From contig CM031879.1 in assembly GCA_018697195.1 (NCBI GenBank), forward strand, positions 32,190,031 through 32,254,030: a stretch of 64,000 nucleotides of DNA. The letters are read 5' to 3'. The stretch comes from Certhia americana (Eukaryota; Chordata; Aves; Passeriformes; Certhiidae). The position numbers and the translations under genes are program-made. Shown here piece after piece: positions 1-13,300 of the stretch (positions are counted from its first letter, which is position 1; each line of letters opens with the position of its first letter). A model generated the notes under the pieces. That model was given only the letters and a program-made list of their open reading frames with translations, was not told the origin of the DNA and ran no database searches.

Positions 1-1940
1 AGAAAGATTCCAATGAAGCACTTTCATAATTCTATAATATTCTTTTAACAGAAGTATTTCTCTTAATCTGATTGCTACAAAGCCATGATATCCCAACATC
101 TCTAAAGGTTGTCAGTGACAAAACCTTTGATTCTGTATGTGTGTCACCTATGAAACAAGAATTGTGGTGCAATGTTGAAAGTGTCATCATGTTTTGTGGT
201 TCTTCTGCCTTATCTATTATGAGGATGCCCTGACACTAAATTTATTTCATTAGAAACAGACAGAAACATGGTTGTTACTTTCTTCATGCCCAAATTCTAT
301 CTAGTCACCACTGTAACATTCAGTAATGCATTTCAATAAAGGAATTATTAAATTAGCTGTAAAAACACTATTTTCAAGCAAGTACCAATACACAATATTT
401 TTCCATTAATTGATCATAATATGCCTTCTGCTAAAGGCATTTTAAAAGAAATGTATATAACTTCACAGCTGGGTCTTAAAAACCTGTTAACCTTTGCAGT
501 CCTGTAGTACAACATAACCAGTTTTAGAGCTGGCTGCTGACACATTATTGGTTTTGACAAAGTCATGAAAGCTCGTATTAAGCTTCTATTAAAACTTACA
601 GTTTATGACAGATTTGTCAGATTTAATTTAGTTCTATTTTAGCTGTATCAAATTATCTCAATTTGAGACTTTATGATTTCTACCAAGGGAAAACAAATTA
701 TCTGGTAACAAATGTTGTAAACTACGGTGATTCAGTTTAGAGAAAAAGTCATCCAATACAATTTACTATCAGAAGCAAATATGCACACATACTTTATTCA
801 CTTCAAATGCCTTTCTCCACTTAGAAAAAAACATTTCCACATATTCTAGATACATTTTATACATTATGAAGCACATTGATTTCTTTCTGTATTTGTGAAC
901 ACACGACACTGATTTCCTTAGGTCAGAGATCTTGTCTCCCATCAATTCTGTTTTACTTGCACTGCCAGTAATGAGTATTACAAAATACAGAAGACACTTC
1001 ATAAAAAATTACTAAGAAGAAAACAATACAGCAAAACAAAAATGGTGTAACCCAGCACTAGATCAGAGTCACAAGACTTTCTTACATCCTCTGTCTGTAG
1101 GATACCCATCTTCTCAGCAGAGATCTGAGATCAAATGTCTCACCTCCCCAGACACAGATGACACTTTCTCAATTATTTTCGGAAAATATGTGAGGGAGAA
1201 TAACATACATAGCAAAACCTCTGTATTGTAATAGTTTATTGGTTTTTTTTTTAGACTACTACTGTTCACTTGCACCACAGACAGACAAAGAGACAAAGCC
1301 ACTAATACTTTGTGTCAGAGGCCCTTGGGGTGTCACCTCACTGTCCTTAAGGCAGCATAAAGATGAAGGGGCAGCTCCTGGGCTGAGATACTCAAATGCC
1401 CCCAGAGGAAAGGCAGGAAAGTACCCTCTTCCAGCCAGTCCACCTGGAAGTCCCTTTTCCCCCACATCATTGCAAAAGAGTAAGAAGAAGGGGTAGCAAG
1501 GCAATGCAAGCACAGGTGTGGTTTCAAAAACAGAGGGTCTCTCAGGGCAGCAGAGCAGCAGGACCCACTATAGCACCCAGAGGCATATGCAGAAGTCCCC
1601 CTCCTCAGGCAGCACCAGCAGGGCCAGGAAGCAGTGGGGTTTTCCAGGGTCAGAGCGTCTGCTCAAAGAAAGGAAGCCCCAGAGCTTCCCTCTTCTAAAG
1701 TAAAACCCTTTCAGCAAAGCACAAAAACCAGCAGGAGGGAAACCTGACCCGCAGTTGACCTAGAGGCACAGAGCACCAGAGGTGCAGGATGGTGAAAGCG
1801 AGAACAGCCATAGGCTAGACCTGGAAATGTAGTTTTGCAGTGGTATCAGTCCTGGGGTTTTCCACCTTTTTTATTCTTACACATCACAACACACGCAAAT
1901 CTGCCAAAATGTTTCACTCAGGATTTTATATTTATACCAC
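1..1940. other. Intronic stretch with nothing recognised
   Basis: Positions 1-1,300 are plain AT-rich DNA. About 1,310-1,800 is more GC-rich, and short frames open there on both strands, but I recognise no gene, RNA or named repeat. This patch could be an old transposon remnant or conserved non-coding DNA. Confidence 0.5.
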
Positions 1941-2115
1941 TGTACTGGGTTTGGATTGTCAGGTTTTGCTAGTGGCAGGGGACTACAGGGCTGTTGTCTT
2001 CTGTGAGAAGCTGCCAGAAGCTTCCCCCATGTCTGACAGACCAGACAGCTGCAGGACAGACACACTGCTGGCCTAGGCCAAGCATACCAATCAGAGATGG
2101 TAGTAATGATCTGGA

Positions 2116-2130
2116 ATAACATATTTAAGA
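2116..2130 (+). promoter_or_regulatory. TATA-like element of the solo LTR
   Basis: ATAACATATTTAAGA lies about 670 bp before the LTR polyadenylation signal, in the region expected for the U3 promoter. It would drive transcription on the + strand, antisense to GRIP1. Activity is not shown by sequence. Confidence 0.45.
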
Positions 2131-2482
2131 AGGAAAAAAAGGTTATTGCACAGATGTAGTTGCACTCAGAGAAGAGAGGAGTGAAAATATGTGAGAACAG
2201 CTCTCCAGACACCAAGGTCAGTAGAGAAGGAGGAGCAGAAGGTGCTCCAGGCACTAAAGCTGGGATTCCCTTGCAAGCCATGGTTCAGCCCATGGAGGAT
2301 GCAGAGACCCACAGCAGAGCAGGTGGATTCCTGAGAGGAGACTGGGAACCCATGGGAGGCCCTAACTGGAGCAGGCTTCTGGCAGGGACTTGCAGACTGA
2401 TAGAGAAAGGAGCTCACAGTGGAGAAGTGTCCTGGTAGGACCTTTGACTATGTGGGGCACTCACACTGGGGGAGGCTTTTTT

Positions 2483-2615
2483 GAAGAACTGCACTCTGTG
2501 GGGGACCAACTTCAGAGCAATTCATGAAGAACTGTAGCCTGTGGGAATGACTCACATTTGAGAATTTCATGGAGAACTGTCTTTCATGGAAGAGACGCCA
2601 CTCTGGAGCAGGGGA
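2483..2615 (+). repeat. Degenerate 43-45 bp tandem repeats inside the LTR
   Basis: Three diverged units start at 2,483, 2,526 and 2,571. Each opens with a GAAGAACTG-like phrase (GGAGAACTG in the third) and continues with a CTGTGGG-like or CATGGA-like phrase. A weaker related unit may start at 2,421. Variable internal repeats are common in avian LTRs. Confidence 0.65.
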
Positions 2616-2792
2616 AGGACTCCACTCCCTGAACAGTGGCAGAAACAGCCTGTGCTGAACTGACCATAACCCTGATTCCCTTCTCCCTGTGCCACTGAGG
2701 GGGGAGGAGGTGGAACCCAGGAAGGAGGGACCAGTTGGGTGTAGGTGTTTTTAAGATTTAACTTCTCATTTTTCTGCTTTGATTTGATTGGT

Positions 2793-2798
2793 AATAAA
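2793..2798 (+). terminator. Polyadenylation signal of the solo LTR
   Basis: A perfect AATAAA lies about 165 bp before the LTR end, followed by a T- and GT-rich stretch (GTTTGTTTTGCCC, about 2,817-2,829). This is the arrangement expected at the R/U5 boundary. It could end + strand transcripts passing through the intron. Confidence 0.6.
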
Positions 2799-2962
2799 TC
2801 CATTTCCCCAAGTTAAGTTTGTTTTGCCCATGACAGTAATTGATAAGTGATCTCTTCCTGTCTTTCTCTCAATTCATTTTCTTATATTTTCTATCCTCCG
2901 TCCACTTGCAGAGGGTAGCAACAGTGGAGCTCTGGTGGATACCTGGAATCCTGCCACAGCCA

Positions 2963-5900
2963 ATAACTGTTCATTTATCTATGGCATAAAATTTTCAGCA
3001 CCACACAAACACCATGTCAATTACCCTCTTTAATCATATCTGGTGCATCACCTAAAGGCTCCCAGGCACTTTCAGATACTTCTCCAGTAACACTATGAAC
3101 TACCAAGCCAAAGACTAAAAGGACCATCTTGGATGGTACACGGATATTTTTGACCAAAGCACCCAAGATTTCCCCCCCTGCAATTCTCAGGGAAGGCTCT
3201 TTAGATCTTGCCTACCCAAAACAATGACAATTTAAATGCATATTTACCCCTAGCACATATGTGTACTGCAGTAAATTATTGTAAGTAAGGTTCAGTGCTT
3301 CTGATACTCTGATTTGCCCAAATTAATTATATGGTTTCCCCATCTACTTACTAATAACTGTTTAGTTAACATACACCACCTCTGATTATGGTCATGAATT
3401 CAACTTATACAAAGCAAAAAAAAGTTAAATATGAAAGATTAGGCAGTTGCACTCATCTTATTACAAGGAAGAAAGCAATTGTAAATAAGGTTTTCAACAT
3501 AGTGTTTGAATCTGATTATTTCTAGCATTTTTTCTTTCAGTTTATGCTAATCTTTACTACTGTACAAAATTATGAACTATGGTAAGGCCATCTAATGCTT
3601 TCTGACCATTAACACAAAAAATTAATATAGTCCTCCTTAAAGCAACACTTAACAGGCCAGCACAGGCCTGCCTCAACACCACTGGAGTGTAAGGATTTTC
3701 CTGTAAAGTTTAGGTGATAATTGAAAAAGTGGCATTGGACATTATGTACTATCCTGCAGGAGAAAGAGCAGTCAAGTAGGGCACACTTCCTATATGTGAA
3801 AATTTAACATATTAAATGGGAAAAGAATACAATTGAGTTTAAAAAAGATCCAAGAAGATATGAAGGGAAAAGAGGCAAGATTTTTGAGGCAAAGACTAGC
3901 AAAAGGCCATAAAACAAAGGATCCTGGAAAACTAGAGTACAAATACTTAGCCCTTTACGATTTCCCACTCCTTACTTTTATATGTACACCTGGCAAGGTG
4001 GCACAGTTTACATTCAAAAAAGAGTTTGTGCAGATAAATCCTTAAGAGAGGGAAAAACCCAATGAAAAATGAAAGCAAACATAAAAAACGCAACAAAAAC
4101 TAACCAACCAAAACTCCCAAACCAACAAAATACACAGAGGAGGAAATGGTGAGTATGGGCAAATGCCTGGAAGATGACTAGATGTCTATTAGCTGTAAGA
4201 AATTCCTAGGTACTCACCAAAGCATGGATAGTGGCCTGCCATGCAGACTCAGAAGCTGTAGCTCCTTTTCCCACATTTCTAGTTTTTCCAAACATTTACA
4301 GTTTCAGTTACAGATCCAACTGCTATCTTGGCAGAACCAAAGGAAAATTTCAGGTGTTTCTATTTATTTCAAGAAAGCTGCTGAGCTGCAGTTCAGCAAT
4401 GCAACTAACAGGGAAGAAGCTGGCTTTCCCCAAGGGCAGTCAATGCACAGCCACAGGGATAAGTGTGTGGTGAAGCATGAGCAGCTTTGCCAGCCACAGC
4501 AAGAGAAATGTCTGACTCCATGTGTGAGTCTGTGCAAGCAGCAGTAAAGCACAACAGAAGAGAAGGGAATACCTGTTGTCCCAGGACGTCATAAAAACAA
4601 GCAGTGACTTTGTGAAATAGATGCTTATTTTCACTTTAAATTTACAGGGAAGCACTTTCTTTTTATTCAAAATAATCTTGAACACAGCTCAGGCTCTGCC
4701 TAATGGAAAATTAGACAAGGAGAAAACTAGAAACAAAATTAAACAAAAATACTGAACAAAACATTATGTTTTTACTATAAACACCAAGTGGTGTCATTGT
4801 GTTCTCATGCTTGACCAGAGACACAGCCTTAAAAAAATGAATAAACTCAGACTCCACCATGCTGCAGTAGCTAATTAAGTTTTAGCCTCCTTTTCATTTC
4901 TGTTCAGTTTAATTGCTCAAAGGGAACATCCAGAGGAAAGCCATTCTGTGAAAGTCCTGAATATTTTATTGCTGTCTATATTTTTTGTTACCTTGGATTC
5001 TATGACAACACCCCTAACTCCTAGATCCTAGACATTAAATCAGCAAAATGCTAACAATATTACCTTCTTTTTTTTTCCAAAGAGAACATCAAACAGGATA
5101 TTAAAACACATTTCATCCCCAAATATGTAATTATCATATATTTCATATATGATATGCAGAAATAATACTAATAAAAAAGCATCAAAGCAGAATTTAATGG
5201 TAATTTATGCCATGCTGCAGAATGCTCTCACACATTCCCATCCCTCTTCTCTGGGTACACGGCACCCGATGAGAAAACAAGCACTGCTCATTATTCCCAG
5301 TGCACTGTGAACCACCATTAGCTCATTTGAACACAACACTGAGAAGCTCCACTTCCCCTTGAAATTATGTCACTTCAAAAAATCTTTATAAAAGTGGTTC
5401 TGCTACCATGTCATCAAACCAAAACACTGAGATCCATGGGTCTGAAAGTGATCTGAAAGACAACACCGGGCGGGCTTTTGGCTCAACCCTAACTGTCCTT
5501 AAACTACTCTAAATTTCCCAAATTCTTTTCCCAAATTAAGTTACAGTTTTACAAAAACAATCAGAATTTTATTTTTGAGGTACTGGAGTCTACAAAAAAA
5601 AAAAGAAGTTTTAAAGAAAATTTCTTATGCTTCTATGTACTGAAGCTCTTATGATCAACACTTTCAAAACTATGCTTGGTTTAGTCTGAGACCACAGCTG
5701 ATGGAAACAATGAAAACTGTTTCCATTGGAATTCTGCAGGTAAACTACTCAAAACACTTGGCTTAATCTCCTCAGACAGCTCTAGCCATTCGGCAAGTGT
5801 TACCTCTGCACACTAAACACTCTTTAGGAGAGGCTCAGGAGCCCACGCATGCTTTGTAGGGACAAGCGTGTGTGCTTTGTAAGATGCCAAAGTGCACATG

Positions 5901-7582
5901 GCCCCAGCCAGAGGTTACAAAATTCCATCCTTAGCTGATGGTGCAGCAAAACACACAGTCCCACACAGTCTCTAAGTCCAGTCAAATAATAAACCATAGT
6001 TTTCTGCAACCCAAAAGGAAAATGAAGTTTGAAGCAGGTCAAACATCTCTAAAATGTCTTAACCACAAATATGTTAATTAGATGATAACTGATATAATGT
6101 GCACAAACAAGTGCATCACCCAAAGTGATTGATAAGAAATATTGAACAAATGAAATCACAGACCCACCAAATCCACACCACACTTCAATATATTGCCTCT
6201 GATGAGATTACAAGGAGAGTTATTCCTCATGAAAGAGAAAAGAAATGTTCAAGGGGCAGATATGGACAGACAGTAAAGGAGAGATGGGCAGTAGTTTTAT
6301 GTCTTTCCTTTTGCTGCCTTGAAGTTTTGCAGTGGAGGGCTTGTCCGCTCAAAGAAGTGAAGAGGATTGCAGGACCATACACTGCTGCCTGCCAGGATCC
6401 AAGCCCCCATCCTGGCCATGGGTGCAGCCACCCCTGTGGGCTGCAGCTCCAGGCAGCCCCAGGGACAGAGTACACAGCCTACAGAAGTGTTAGGAGGCCA
6501 CTGTTCCACATCAGTGCTGCACACCTGCTCAGTGGCAAAGTAGCTTCTTCCCCGTGTTGTTATGGCATGGACAGGAACAGCTTCACTGCTGCAGAGTCAA
6601 TCGCTTTAAAAGACAGGAACAGTACCCAAATGACATAGGACATTGTCCTTAGGCAAACTAGGAGCAATTTTCCCATGTTCTCATTCAAGCACCATCCTTT
6701 CAATAAGCATGCTGGCTTTTTCCAATGTTCAAAAAGCCATGGCCTAAATATGTGCATGCAGCTGCTACAGCATCAACTATTCCAGCTCTGCCTCTCTAGT
6801 GCTGCTGCCCTGAGTAAATATTGACAGCCTTTGCCCACAATAGAATGATGCATACCCAGAAGATGCACACCCAGCATCACTAGTGCAACTACATAGCATC
6901 ACTATTATACTTCAACTTCACACCATACCCTACGTGCACCAGCATTCTTATAGGCCAATAAATGCTAAGCTTGGTACGCCAATACTGCTAGGGTGACTTT
7001 ACTCAAGCAGAAGATAGGGGCACATCTGGTGTAAAACATTTTTCCTTGTATTTGTCCTCTGTAGTCCATAAACACATTTTGATCCACTTCAACTACAGTT
7101 CCCATTTGGCTGTTAACGTAAGTTTCCAGAAGCTGACTTCATGTCCCAAGAGATGAAAACTCCTTTACCCTTAAGGAAGAAAGCAATAACAAGTGAGGCT
7201 GACTTGCCCAACAGTCATATGAGGTCAAAACAAAACATCATGTACTAATGGCAGTCTCTATCCAAAAAGCAAGGCTTCATATGGCAGCTTGTCCACACTA
7301 TCAGAGCAAACACGCAGTATCTCAGGGCACAGACAGTTCAAAATACATTAATGCTACAGCTACAATAAACAACCTAGTATGAACAGAGTGTGAGCTGCAA
7401 TCTGTGATGTGTATTACCACAAGTACACTGTTACCCTGGGGCAAGTCCATTCACCTGGGCATCTATTACACCATAGCCAATGTACCACATGGCTACAGGA
7501 AGCACCCACCAAGAGCAGACATACCCTTTTTAACAGAAAAGAGTGAATCAGTATAACAATCTGCATGCTGCAACTATTACTC
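2963..7582. other. Intronic stretch with no gene or clear transposon
   Basis: Mostly AT-rich unique sequence. It holds an A/C-rich low-complexity patch (4,091-4,133), a hairpin-forming inverted repeat (5,132-5,154) and a more GC-rich patch at 6,270-6,560 whose open frame starts with TTG and resembles nothing I know. Short poly-A and poly-T runs are scattered through it. I see no exon or RNA gene. Confidence 0.5.
5132..5154. repeat. Perfect 10-bp inverted repeat with 3-base loop
   Basis: TATCATATAT, then TTC, then ATATATGATA. The arms are fully complementary and pure AT apart from one C/G pair per arm. It would extrude as a small hairpin. No surrounding structure suggests a function. Confidence 0.9.
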
Positions 7583-7649
7583 TGCATGGCAGTGAGATTG
7601 GAACTAGATGATCTGTAAGGTCCCTCCCAATCCTCAGAATTCTATGATA
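7583..7649 (+). mobile_element. CR1 LINE, short 3' end fragment
   Basis: The stretch reads like the last bases of an avian CR1 in + orientation: GGCAGTGAGATTGGAACTAG, a GATGATCTGTAAGGTCCCT phrase, and an ATTCTATGAT end. CR1 elements insert 5'-truncated, so a 67-bp tail is normal. Confidence 0.8.
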
Positions 7650-8861
7650 TGCAGATACTAAGCACAAAAATTGGGTTTCTTGCTTGTTTTGGGAGAGGTT
7701 TGGGAGGTGTGGCTCCATGTCACAGAATACAGTTGTATGAAAAATAAGCAATTTATATTTGACCCTTAGTACCAAAGTAGAAAGCATAATTCTCATGATT
7801 ACTGAACTGAGCAAATCAGGACACTGAGGATATTGTAGAGGATAAATATACATGAAATCAAATTATTTTTTTGTCTGTCTGTTCTTACAAAATAACTTCC
7901 ACTGGGGAAGCACGTTCATTGTGGCTGACTACTTTTAGTTGATGAAAGGAAGGTTATGTCATTTTCTATCAGACTATCAGACAGAGAACAGAAATGTTAC
8001 AGGAAGACTTTTTTTCATTCTGAAGCTTCAGTTACACAGATCTTCAAGGTTTCCACCCCAGCCTGTTTCTGAAGCTTTCAAAATTCTGCTATTAGATATG
8101 AGGTCTGCATCCAGCATTAGGATTTACATCTGATTATAAAGAACAGACAAAATTCTCAAATACACGCTAGCTACAGAAATATGTTTAAAGGTTACCTTTT
8201 TTTTTACCCTCATACAAGATCATTCCCACTGGTAGTGCCAGGTAACTGTCTATTCTAGACCAGCAATGAAACTATTAAGAAGGATGAAATAACACCTATT
8301 TAGGATGCAAATTCTTATGTTAGGGACAATTTTTCACTACACCCATGACTTAGGATCTCAAAGTACTATGAAGTTTTCCTGTCACTGTGGCATAAATTGA
8401 ATTACTCAATTTAAGAACTTCATGTAAAAAACTTTTTAAAATTATCCATATGGTTTCCAAAGGAATTCAGCTTATTTTATCACATTATCTGCCCACGCAC
8501 TCTCTAAGACTGCCGGCTCATTTTAGTTAAATTCTACGAGGGATAAAAACCCTACAAAATAATTATGCTTCTATAAATTTAACATCAGCTGCTGGGAAGT
8601 GTCAGTACCTGCAGCTTCCACAGAGCAATGGAGGAGCTGCAGCACAACCTGCTAAGTGCTGGCAGCATCTGACTGTCACTGGCTGCTGCACCTGCCAGAT
8701 CTCATAAAAGGGACAGGTCTTAGGATGCAGCTGGGAGAAGAGTTTTGATCTCTGCTGGACAGGAGTTTGGCAAGGGAACAAAGGGGCAAAAACAGTTAAT
8801 GTTCATTAGATTTTATACTCAGCGATCCAACTGCTATACCTCATGACTGTTATTTTCTTTT
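7650..8861. other. Intronic stretch between CR1 pieces
   Basis: AT-rich DNA without a recognisable gene. The only repeat-like signal is a possible MIR/L2-type relic around 8,338-8,372. Confidence 0.5.
8338..8372 (+). mobile_element. Possible ancient MIR/L2-like repeat relic
   Basis: The phrase around TTAGGATCTCAAAGTACT resembles the AGGATCTCAAAGCACTTT core seen in old dispersed amniote repeats. The similarity is short and from memory, so this is a weak call. Confidence 0.3.
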
Positions 8862-9285
8862 CAGAATCACAGAATGGGTCAGACTGGAAGGGACTACCAT
8901 AGTGGATCATCTGGACCAACCTCCCTGCTCAAGCAGGGTCATCCCAAAACACATTGCACAGGATTGTGTCCAGACAGTTGTTGAGTATCTCCAGCGAGAG
9001 AAACTCCACAACCTCTCTGGGAGCCTGTTCCTATGCACAGTCATCACCAGCACAGTATACAAGTTCTTCTTCATGTTCAGGTAGAACTTCTATGCATCCG
9101 TTTCTGTCCCTTGACTCTTTTACCCTATTGTTGGGTACCACTGAGAAGAGCCTGGATCCATCCTCTTGACACACTCCCTTCAGATACTTGCAAACATTGA
9201 TTAGGTCCTCTCTCAGTCATGTCAGAACAAGAACAGGTCCAGCTGCCTCAGCCCTTCCTCGTAAGAGACGCTCTCATTCGTTGGC
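8862..9285 (-). mobile_element. CR1 LINE fragment, minus strand
   Basis: It opens with CAGAATCACAGAATGGG, the reverse complement of the CR1 3' end. It continues with phrases typical of reversed CR1: GGAAGGGAC, CCCTGCTCAAGCAGGGTCA, the GAGAAGAGCCTGGATCCATC stretch and a GATTAGGTCCTCTCTCAGTC stretch. The last clear match is about 9,270-9,285. It covers the end of the LINE frame and the 3' UTR; no intact frame remains. It is in the same orientation as GRIP1 transcription. Confidence 0.9.
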
Positions 9286-10288
9286 TTTTTCATTCAGGAG
9301 CCCATTAGTCATGACAAAACAGCATCACTGAAACAGGAGGTCAGTAAGTCCTACCCCATAGATTTTGACCTGCTTAAAATATCATCCCATGCTGAATAGT
9401 GGAGTGATGAGACTGACACAAGTTTTTTTGCCTCCAGTGCTTCCAGCAGCTGGCAGAACAGAGCACGCTGGAAATCTGCCAGAAGCAAAGTCAGGATTTA
9501 TTTGATGGTGTTCAGATATACATATATTAAAGATGTGAAAAAGAGAGAGATGAAACTTGGGCAGTGGAGAGAGGAGGGGAACCACACGTAATATAGAACA
9601 GCCATGTTAAATTTGCAGGTCAGAATTTCTGGGTGCACAAAGAAATTTGCTCTAGAATGCTCAAAAACATGTATATAAAAATTGAATAAAAGCTGTAAAG
9701 ACACACAGTAACTACGTATTCCTGTTTCTGGGGAAAAAAAGTACATTTTTGCTCAAAGTGTTTACTTCTGTAGTTCAGAAAAAGCTTCTGTATGTTAACC
9801 AGTAAACACAGTCTATGAAGTAAAAACAAATGTTTTAAACTTTTTTAAATGATACAAAAGTGTCCAAGACCATCACTGCTTCTGGAGAGGGGTCTATGAT
9901 ACCATGACTATTTATCCTACAGTACTGAGACAGTAAAAGGGGCAAGCCTTGTGCTCAGGACGGCACCAAAGAAAGAAAGTTAATCTGAACTTTTAATCTG
10001 AACTACGAAAACATTTCCAACCAGGGTTGTTGTACTGCAGACTATTTATCAACATCTTATCCATATATGTCAAGAGACTTTCCCATCATTTTTGAGAAGA
10101 CTTAACTACTCTGAAACTGTAAGAAAATAAAGGCATTCCAGCATCTGGAGAACAGTACCCAGCTCTTCATGGACCAGCAAAAATCCACTCCTCAAAGATA
10201 CAAACTGAGGACAAAAGAAATCAGACAAAAAAGTTGCCAGACTTAGTAGTAGAAATAGGTCATTTATCAGAAACTGAGAACTGGAGGG

Positions 10289-10303
10289 AAAAAAAAAAAA
10301 AAA
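10289..10303 (+). repeat. Poly-A run
   Basis: Fifteen consecutive A bases with no recognisable retroposed body in front. It is a simple homopolymer. Confidence 0.9.
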
Positions 10304-13300
10304 TCAGCAAGCACCTTCTGAGAGCCCAGACTGATGGTACTGCTAAGGCTTGCAGGAAATCAAATGTTTTGAGGAAATCATGGCAATATAGATTCAACAA
10401 GTGAGCTTTCTCAATCTATTATTTCTTTGCTGTGCATGCTGTGAGCTCTGAAAGCAGATATATTTATTTATTTAAGAGAAATGGTATGGATTTGCCTAAC
10501 TCGCGTGATCCACAGGGAAAAAGAAGAACGTAAGTATCAAACCCTGCCAAATCAGACAGAGCAACAGTACTAGAGACCAAGCACAAGGCTTCTCTGATCT
10601 GCTAGAACCACACCGATCTATCAGAAGCGTGGTGAAAGCCATCCCACTGGATGGCAATCCCACGGGAGGGATTGGTACAGGAGCAGCTGAGAGGGGCAGA
10701 AGCCTTTCTTTCCCACTGAGCCCAGGGTAGCAGGATCAGGAATGCACTCTCCTCTAGTGGTGACTTATGAGATTTTGGTAACAGTTCCCACAAAATCACC
10801 ACTCCAACCTAATTGCAAAATCAGGACAAAAGAGCTCCATGAGCTCTTGAAACTGAACTGCTAGAAAAAGCACCTACAGAAAAACTGCTTTTCTTTCTCC
10901 TTCAAGCCAAGGTTTGTGATCAAATGCAGATTAGACCAGTAGCACATTTGTCAAATGAAGAAAAACTGAAACACAGTACTACAGCAACTGGGACAAAATA
11001 TGGCAGGGTTTTCCTAACAAGTATTTTTTCATTAAAAAAATCCAGAGAACATACAGATCTGTAACACTAGGATTGACCAAATAACAAACTTGCAAAATAC
11101 TCAATTCCTTTTCATTCTTTTCATTTTTCTTTACAGAGCTTCCCATAAAAAGAAGCAAGTTTAGCCTTATTTTCTGAAGAGGCAAATTTTACCAGAGAAA
11201 GCTTCAAGAATACCAGTAGGTGGCACTTGGAAAAGAAAGCAAAAACCAAAGCTGAAACATTAATTTATGCACAAAATAAAAATGTATTTTTTTTTAAAAA
11301 AAAGCATTTTACTTATATTTTATTTTTAAAACAAACATTTAAATAGCCTTTAAAGAAAAATAACCTTCTATTTTAGTGTTTACTACAAAATGAGGGATTA
11401 AAGTTACTAATTCTAACTCTAAATGAGACTTAATATTGCTAGTTTATGTAAACAGACATCCAAGACAAATATTCCATCATCCAAAAAATGGAAACTATAT
11501 AACAAGGAGTGACACATACAAGGTTATGTTACTAACATACTGGTTAGTAATTATCCTGGGTCAGCTACAAAAGCCAGAGGGGAAAGTGTGTGGCAGTGGC
11601 AGGAAGAGGAGGCTGGGATGAGAGTGAAGAAGCTGCTCTTGCAGGTGTCTGACATGAGAGGGACTTTAGAAAGGCTTTACAAACAGAGACACCACCAAAA
11701 GACACCACTGGCAACTTCACCTTGAGGAAGAAAGCTTTTGAATTCTGCCTGTCTTTTAAGCATCATACACATCACTGCTCATCTTTCAAAAGTTTCCCTA
11801 ATGTAAATTATAATATTTTAAGAGACTGAGTAATTTTTCAGTGTATAATTTTTTTTTTAGCAAAAAACCCTAACAATCTTGGGGGGAAAAAAGTTGGGTT
11901 TTATTTAAGAAGAACTGGAGATGAAACACCTGTTAAGCAAACACATTACATTTTAGCTTCACAGTACTATGCAAAAAGAAGAAGCTAATTTGCAAGTAAA
12001 TCAAACATGAACTCAAAAGACAAAACGTCTACTACAGCGAAACACGATGTTATATTTAATTTAGACTGGTTCTAAGTTCACGATTTCTAAGTGAACTATT
12101 AATTGACAGTAACATTTAGAAAGCTGTTTTTACCAGCGCATTCAAGAGAAACAGTCTAAGTTTCCAGGTAACTACCTCTCTCTCAAGCAATTCTAAGTTA
12201 TTTAATCAATAACTCCATAAATAGCAAATTAAATCCATCAACTACAGTTTGATGAAGCAAGTATTGACTCAAAAGTTTTTAAGAAAGCCGATTACTTCTC
12301 ACATTCAATTAGAAACAGCAACACCATATACATAGATCACATGACAAATGTGCTGGAAAACCTAGTCCTGTAATTAAACAGAAGACTAATTATTTATAAA
12401 AAGCATTTGCTCATTTACTAGATACAATCTAAACTTCATGGTCCATGAAGCATGATAGCATTCAATTGAATATGCAGGCAATAAAATTTCAGGTCCTGCC
12501 TGAATTCCAACTGACACAAGGCCACTTCACTATTAAAAAAAATTATGAAGTATGTAAACAGATAATGCAACGGCACAGACAATAATGAAAGATTTGTCAT
12601 TCCAAGTAAAACTTGGAATTCCTAATTCTTACACTTGCCTCTATCTTAAAAGTGCAATAATTTGCAGAGTTAGACTGTGACTGGGTATACTTTCAATCCA
12701 TTACATAAGGCAAAACCAAATCACTGATGGACACTGAACTCAGCGATTACACATTCCCATCCTTGTGCTCCATACTAACCACGCTGGCTGGCTGCAGCTG
12801 CCCTGCTCCCATACACCATGCTAAAGAGTCAAAGTTTTAATTCCTGCAGCATCGCTGCACCCCTGCAGGACAATCTCTACCCTCTCTGCCCCTCCAAGGA
12901 TGGGATTTGCAGCACAGCCAGGACCGGGATGCAAGCCATGGGACAGGTTTTATAAAACCAACAGCCTTGGGGGAATGGCAGCAGGGTGGCTGCAGTGGAT
13001 TTTTTTTTTCCCCCTCTGGGATTCAGGATGAAACAGGGGGTAAGGGCATGGGAGAGGGATAATGAGCAGGAAGATCAAGGGGGATTGATAGCATAAGGAA
13101 AACAGAGTATGGAAAAAAATGTTGCTAAGGGGGCTTCCCAGGATACCAGAAAGAACTGAGCTGGCCCTCCTCAGAAAGGCTTCCTCCTTTTGGGACAATC
13201 AAATTTCCCCTTAACTTCACAGCAAAAATTTTGTCTTCATTTTAAAACGACAGGATTGCACATCTATGATTGGTGCTTAGAGGCAGAGCTCGGTTAAACT

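Larger units (their letters stand above)
1941..2962 (+). mobile_element. Solo LTR of an avian endogenous retrovirus (songbird-type LTR)
   Basis: The block begins TGTACTGGGTTTGG and ends near GCCACAGCCA, so it has TG...CA ends and is about 1,020 bp long. The layout fits a long avian LTR: a U3-like part, a TATA-like ATATTTAAG at about 2,120, purine-rich repeats, then a polyadenylation signal AATAAA at 2,793 followed by a U5-like tail. The wording closely resembles LTRs common in zebra-finch-type genomes, recalled rather than searched; I cannot name the subfamily. No primer-binding site, gag or pol sequence follows or precedes it, so it is a solo LTR left by recombination. The flanking five bases (ACCAC and ATAAC) match at only three positions, so no clean target-site duplication is visible. 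It is oriented opposite to GRIP1 transcription. Confidence 0.8.

Noticed and set aside
1877..2281. 134-codon minus strand frame
   Set aside because: Lies mostly within the solo LTR, antisense to it. Not a gene.
6129..6638. 169-codon + strand frame
   Set aside because: TTG start, mixed composition, no domain. It overlaps open minus-strand frames of similar size.
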